Part shown: positions 6,408-9,558 of the stretch, one piece after another
Position numbering within the stretch: the first letter of the stretch is position 1
Layout: each line of letters starts with the position of its first letter
From: an uncultured Clostridia bacterium
Lineage (GTDB): Bacteria; Bacillota_A; Clostridia; Oscillospirales; Oscillospiraceae
NCBI GenBank assembly: GCA_947307375.1
Contig: CAMZIX010000047.1
Location: 1-9,558 of the forward strand
Reading direction: 5' to 3'
DNA: 9,558 nt
Program-made: the position numbers and the translations under genes
The notes under the pieces: generated by a model
What the model was told of the DNA's origin: nothing
The model's input: the letters and a program-made list of their open reading frames with translations, nothing else
The model's database searches: none

Positions 6408-7195
6408 GCCTCCGCCTCCTTCTCCAGAATATCCAGCGTGTGGTGCGAGGCGCCGATCAGATCCTTGCGCTCGCAGATAGCAAAATGATAGTCCATCCAG
6501 CGCTCAAAAGTCTCGTCGTCCATCGCGTCGATCGTTTCCCGCATGTAATTGGTAGCGCCGTCTGTTGCCACCAGCTTTACGCGCCGGACCGGCAGTTCCG
6601 CATCGAATGACGCGATCTCCTCCGTCCGAACCATCTGGAAGAGATCCTTCGGCTCGCTGATGCAGTGCCAGTCCTCGGTCAGCATGTTCAGCTCCGTCAC
6701 TTCCTGCAGATGCTTGAGGCCGAATACATACTGCACGACCGTCGGATCGTTCATGCAATAGGCGACCAGGATCCGTCCGCCGGGCCTGGTCACCCGCACC
6801 GCTTCGGACAGGGCCCGCAGCTGATCTGCCCGGGTGTACAGATGGTACATCGGTCCGAGCAGCATCGTCAGGTCGAAGCTCTCGTCCGGCAGCGCAGACA
6901 GATCCAGCGCGTTGCCCTGCATCGTGACGATGGGCTCCGTGCCGTCGAGCTTCGCCCGCAGCAGCTCCAGGTTATGCCCGACGAGCTCCACGGCGGTCAC
7001 GCGATAGCCCTGCTTCGCCAGAGTCACGCTGTACCGCCCCGTTCCGGCTCCGATTTCAAGGATCGACGGATCCTCGGCGTCTGCCAGGCTCTCGCGGATA
7101 TATTTCATCGTCGTGCGGTATTCCACCTGCCCGTGGCGGGAGAGGAGGCGTCCTTCCTCGTCGTAGCGGCTGTAATACTCGTTCAGATAGTCCAT
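6404..7195 (-). CDS. Class I SAM-dependent methyltransferase
   Basis: A 263-residue predicted methyltransferase of unknown substrate. The Rossmann SAM-binding site is clear: motif I ILEIGAGTGRYS (residues 45-56), acidic end of strand 2 at VTAVE (E70), GNALDL (94-99) for the adenine side, and FDLTMLLGPMYHLY (107-120) as motif IV, followed by EAVRVTRPGGRILV. This is the common type 11 layout (UbiE/COG2226-like). The C-terminal 120 residues show no further recognisable domain. Small-molecule substrates are more likely than DNA, since no target-recognition domain is present, but this is inference. It begins seven bases after the GNAT stop with a GAGGG ribosome binding site overlapping that stop, and ends with a 4-bp overlap onto the Nudix gene, so all three genes are one transcription unit. 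Confidence 0.9.
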   Translation of the reverse strand: MDYLNEYYSRYDEEGRLLSRHGQVEYRTTMKYIRESLADAEDPSILEIGAGTGRYSVTLAKQGYRVTAVELVGHNLELLRAKLDGTEPIVTMQGNALDLSALPDESFDLTMLLGPMYHLYTRADQLRALSEAVRVTRPGGRILVAYCMNDPTVVQYVFGLKHLQEVTELNMLTEDWHCISEPKDLFQMVRTEEIASFDAELPVRRVKLVATDGATNYMRETIDAMDDETFERWMDYHFAICERKDLIGASHHTLDILEKEAEA

Positions 7196-7202
7196 GGTGC
7201 CC

Positions 7203-7649
7203 TCACAGTTTCTTGAAAAGTCTGGCGTTCCAGAATTCCATGCCCAGCTCGTCCAGATAGAAATGCAGGATCGCGCGGGCGTTTTTCGTCGCGGTACTGA
7301 GCAACAGATACGGCAAGCCCTCCGCCCGCAGCGTCTCCTCCGCGCAGGCGAAGAGCGCGCGGCCGACGCCCTGCGAACGGCGGGACGGGATCACATAGAT
7401 CTCCTCGAGCTCGAAATAGGGCGTGTCCGCGTCCATAACGGTGCTTTTCTCCTTCGCCGTCTCGCGCAGGCCGAAGAGATAGCCGAGGATCACGCCGTCC
7501 TCCTCCGCGAGAAAGACGCGGCGTCCGGCCAGATCCTCATGCGTGTTGGCGCGGTAACCCCGGCAGCTGTCCTCCGCCTCCCAGTCGGCGGAAAGGCGGA
7601 TCAGTTCATTTTCCACGGCTTCCGTCAAAGCCGTCTCGTAGACATTCAT
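7203..7649 (-). CDS. GNAT-family N-acetyltransferase
   Basis: A 148-residue GNAT fold enzyme that transfers acetyl (or another acyl) from acyl-CoA to an amine; the substrate is unknown. The acetyl-CoA pyrophosphate loop is evident as SRRSQGVGRALF (residues 89-100, Q93-G94-V95-G96), preceded by the strand FELEEIYVIP (79-88) and followed by a helix and the C-terminal HFYLDELGME segment usual in the family. The length is normal for a single GNAT domain. The start ATG (7647-7649) has GAGGTGAG a few bases upstream. It is the first gene of the operon with the methyltransferase and the Nudix gene, driven by the promoter at 7668-7696, and its leader is only about a dozen bases long. Confidence 0.9.
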   Translation of the reverse strand: MNVYETALTEAVENELIRLSADWEAEDSCRGYRANTHEDLAGRRVFLAEEDGVILGYLFGLRETAKEKSTVMDADTPYFELEEIYVIPSRRSQGVGRALFACAEETLRAEGLPYLLLSTATKNARAILHFYLDELGMEFWNARLFKKL

Positions 7650-7667
7650 GTGCTCACCTCATTGGTC

Positions 7668-7696
7668 AGTATAGCATCCCGCAGGGATCGATTCAA
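7668..7696 (-). promoter_or_regulatory. Sigma-A type promoter of the GNAT-methyltransferase-Nudix operon
   Basis: Read on the - strand, TTGAAT (7691-7696) and TATACT (7668-7673) are separated by exactly 17 bases, which is near consensus. The predicted start site is around 7661, close to the ATG. The spacer contains an inverted repeat, ATCCC-GCA-GGGAT (7676-7688), which could be a repressor site or may be fortuitous. The promoter lies just downstream of the rplQ terminator, so the operon appears independent of the ribosomal one. Confidence 0.75.
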
Positions 7697-7707
7697 TCAG
7701 AAACGTG

Positions 7708-7743
7708 AAAAATTCCCGAAAAGCAGTGCTTTTCGGGAATTTT
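7708..7743 (-). terminator. Rho-independent terminator of the rpsD-rpoA-rplQ operon
   Basis: A perfect 16-bp inverted repeat (7709-7724 paired with 7728-7743) has core GGGAATTTT on the + strand and a tiny ACT loop (probably opening to about 7 nt). On the - strand its second arm ends in a TTTTT run. It begins about 21 bases after the rplQ stop. The A/T-rich base of the stem makes it nearly symmetrical, so it could also stop + strand read-through. Confidence 0.88.
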
Positions 7744-7764
7744 GAGCTTTTCTTCTCGACTGGT

Positions 7765-8106
7765 TCAGACCAGCTCGATGACCGCGAGCTCCGCGGCGTC
7801 GCCGCGACGGGCGCCGATGCGGGTGATGCGGGTGTAGCCGCCGTTGCGGTCGGCATACTTGGGAGCGATCTCGTCAAAGACCTTCTTGGCCACGTCCTCA
7901 CGGGTGATGAAGGACAGAGCCTGACGGTAGGAAGCCAGATCCTTCGCCTTGCCGAGAGAGATCATCTTCTCAGCCATCGGAGCGATCTCCTTGGCGCGGG
8001 TCACGGTGGTCTCCATGCGGCCCTTGTCCAGGAAATCAGTCACCTGCTGGCGGAGCATCGCCATACGCTGAGCGGTGGTCTTGCCGAGCTTTCTAGTTCC
8101 GGGCAT
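7765..8106 (-). CDS. rplQ: 50S ribosomal protein L17
   Basis: A 113-residue L17, a normal bacterial length, located around the exit-tunnel side of the large subunit. The N-terminus [18 protein letters not shown] matches the conserved L17 start (usual form: RKLGRTSAHRKAML), then [18 protein letters not shown], and the C-terminus has the conserved [24 protein letters not shown]. The ATG is preceded by AGGAGG ten bases upstream. It lies 21 bases after rpoA, the standard position at the end of this operon. No deviations are visible. Confidence 0.98.
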   Translation of the reverse strand: MPGTRKLGKTTAQRMAMLRQQVTDFLDKGRMETTVTRAKEIAPMAEKMISLGKAKDLASYRQALSFITREDVAKKVFDEIAPKYADRNGGYTRITRIGARRGDAAELAVIELV

Positions 8107-8127
8107 AATTGCATTTCCTCCTAATAG

Positions 8128-9078
8128 TTACTGGTTGTCCTCGCTGGCCAGCGAAAGGCCCATCATCGTCAGCTTGTGGACGACTTCTTCCAGGGACTTG
8201 CGGCCGAGGTTGCGGACCTTGATCATTTCCTCTTCGGTCTTGCTGACCAGGTCTGCGACAGTATTGATGTTGGCGCGTTTGAGGCAGTTGAAGCTTCTCA
8301 CGGAGAGGTCCAGCTCCTCGATCGTCATGTTCATGACGGTGTCGGGCTGCGTCTCGACCTTCTCGACGACGGTGGAACCGCTGCCGGCGACGTCGGACAG
8401 CTCCGTGAAGAGGCGGAAGTGGTCGCAGAGTATCTTTGCGCCCAGGGAGATGGCGTCGCGGGAGGTCATGGTCTTGTCCGTCCACACCTCGATGGTCAGC
8501 TTGTCAAAGTCGGTCTGGTTGCCGACGCGGGTGTTCTCCACCGTGTAGTTGACCTTGAGGACCGGGGTGAAAATGGAATCGACCGGGATCGTGCCGATGG
8601 CCATCGTGGGATTTTTGTTCTTGTCCGCGGAAACATAGCCTCTGCCATGGTCCAGGACGAGCTCCATGTTCAGGGCGCCGTCCGGGCCGAGGGTTGCAAT
8701 CGGCTGCTCGGGATTGAGGATCTCCACCTCGCTGTCGGCCTTGATGTCGCCGGCGGTGACGACGCCCTCACCGGCCGCTTCGATGTAAACCGTCTTGGGC
8801 TCGGCGCTGTGAAGACGGGCGATGATGCTCTTGACGTTCAGAACGATCTCGGTCACGTCTTCCTTGACGCCGGGGATGGTGGAAAACTCATGCTGGATAC
8901 CGGCAATTTTGATGCTGGTGCAGGCCGTTCCGGGGAGAGAAGAGAGAAGTACCCTGCGAAGAGAGTTACCAAGAGTTGTGCCATAGCCGCGCTCCAGGGG
9001 CTCGATCACGTACTTGCCGTAAGAGCTGTCCGTGGGGTTTTCGACACATTCGATCCGCGGCTTTTTGATTTCAATCAT
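8128..9078 (-). CDS. rpoA: DNA-directed RNA polymerase alpha subunit
   Basis: A 316-residue alpha subunit, full length for Firmicutes. The N-terminal assembly domain is shown by [21 protein letters not shown] (split here as [10 protein letters not shown] then [18 protein letters not shown], residues about 22-50) and by [19 protein letters not shown] (about 176-194). A linker around 235-245 leads to the C-terminal domain, with [16 protein letters not shown] and [13 protein letters not shown] (about 255-300), the surface that contacts UP elements and activators. The ribosome binding site AAGGAGGG (9091-9098) is 12-13 bases from the ATG, longer than usual, with an A/T-rich spacer. It sits between rpsD and rplQ in the common clostridial order. 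Confidence 0.98.
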   Translation of the reverse strand: MIEIKKPRIECVENPTDSSYGKYVIEPLERGYGTTLGNSLRRVLLSSLPGTACTSIKIAGIQHEFSTIPGVKEDVTEIVLNVKSIIARLHSAEPKTVYIEAAGEGVVTAGDIKADSEVEILNPEQPIATLGPDGALNMELVLDHGRGYVSADKNKNPTMAIGTIPVDSIFTPVLKVNYTVENTRVGNQTDFDKLTIEVWTDKTMTSRDAISLGAKILCDHFRLFTELSDVAGSGSTVVEKVETQPDTVMNMTIEELDLSVRSFNCLKRANINTVADLVSKTEEEMIKVRNLGRKSLEEVVHKLTMMGLSLASEDNQ

Positions 9079-9108
9079 ATTTTTACAGTACCCTCCTTAT
9101 TAAGTTGT

Positions 9109-9122
9109 GCGCAAAGATGCGC
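9109..9122 (-). other. Small hairpin between rpsD and rpoA
   Basis: GCGCA (9109-9113) pairs with TGCGC (9118-9122) around a four-base loop, just upstream of the rpoA ribosome binding site in a 79-bp gap. It has no following U-run, so it is not a terminator. It may be an RNA stabiliser or part of translational control, but it is short and could be chance. Confidence 0.25.
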
Positions 9123-9157
9123 GTGCAGTGGTTCAGCTTACCAATTCGAGGGTGTGA

Positions 9158-9558
9158 TTACTTGGAGTACAACTCGACGATGAGGTGCTCTTCGATGGGC
9201 AGATCGATATCCTCTCTGGTGGGAGCGGCAACAACCTTACCAACCATGTTGGCGGCATCGAAGTCGAGCCACTTGGGGATCACATGATAGGCGTTGGCCT
9301 CGAGATTGAGCTTGAAGCGCTCAATGCTGCGGCTGGATTCCTTCAGGGTGATGACCATGCCGGGCTTGACCTGGTAGCTGGGAATGTTGACCTTCTTGCC
9401 GTTGACGGTAAAGTGACCGTGGTTGACAAGCTGGCGGGCCTCGCGGCGGGTGGCGGCGAAGCCGAGGCGGAAGACGACGTTGTCCAGACGGCTCTCAAGC
9501 TGGATCAGCAGGTTGTCGCCGGCCTTGCCGGGCATACGGACGGCCTTCTCATAGTAGC
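9158..9558 (-). CDS. rpsD: 30S ribosomal protein S4, C-terminal two-thirds (5' end outside window)
   Basis: A primary 16S rRNA-binding and assembly protein. The frame is open to the window edge, adding YYEKAVR before the first internal Met (9533-9535), so the gene continues beyond 9558 and that Met is not the start. The S4 RNA-binding domain is visible as [33 protein letters not shown] and [14 protein letters not shown]. The C-terminus has the usual [19 protein letters not shown], ending at TAA (9158-9160). Placement directly before rpoA is typical of Clostridia. In E. coli S4 represses its own operon translationally; whether this applies here is unknown. Confidence 0.97.
   Translation of the reverse strand, partial: YYEKAVRMPGKAGDNLLIQLESRLDNVVFRLGFAATRREARQLVNHGHFTVNGKKVNIPSYQVKPGMVITLKESSRSIERFKLNLEANAYHVIPKWLDFDAANMVGKVVAAPTREDIDLPIEEHLIVELYSK

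Noticed and set aside
8176..9183. 335-codon + strand open frame opposite rpoA
   Set aside because: The Asp/Gly/Val/Leu-rich product is the mirror of a conserved gene; rpoA on the - strand is unmistakable.

Overview
The window looks like chromosomal DNA from a GC-rich member of the Clostridia, probably of Oscillospiraceae/Ruminococcaceae type. The evidence is the gene order rpsD-rpoA-rplQ, a YmdB-family phosphodiesterase, a YhaO/YhaN-like (SbcD/SbcC-like) pair with a membrane hairpin, AGGAGG-type ribosome binding sites and GC-rich codon use. The genus cannot be fixed from the sequence alone.

Layout, left to right. (1) The 3' end of argS (to 551, + strand). (2) A conspicuously AT-rich block (about 552-1858) with one family 2 glycosyltransferase, followed by a strong + strand terminator (1859-1890). 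(3) A small one-helix membrane protein on the - strand (1889-2053), divergent from (4) a tightly overlapping + strand operon: ymdB-like phosphodiesterase, SbcD/YhaO-like metallophosphoesterase, and SbcC/YhaN-like ATPase with a transmembrane hairpin in its coiled coil (2175-5951). This operon has a good extended -10 promoter and a strong terminator. (5) A convergent - strand operon of three small enzymes, GNAT acetyltransferase, SAM methyltransferase and Nudix hydrolase (7649 down to 5988), with a near-consensus promoter at 7668-7696. (6) The end of the ribosomal protein/RNA polymerase operon on the - strand, rpsD (partial), rpoA and rplQ, closed by a 16-bp terminator hairpin.

Nearly all of this is housekeeping. 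The parts that deserve attention are: the AT-rich glycosyltransferase island, which sits between argS and the only good terminator downstream of it and is bracketed by a perfect 9-bp direct repeat; the coupled ymdB/sbcD/sbcC-like operon, whose ATPase is short, has no zinc hook and appears membrane-anchored; the uncharacterised 54-residue membrane protein divergent from it; and an inverted repeat inside the promoter spacer of the GNAT-methyltransferase-Nudix operon. I see no CRISPR array, tRNA, rRNA, transposase or phage gene, and no clear sign of a wholly new multigene system.
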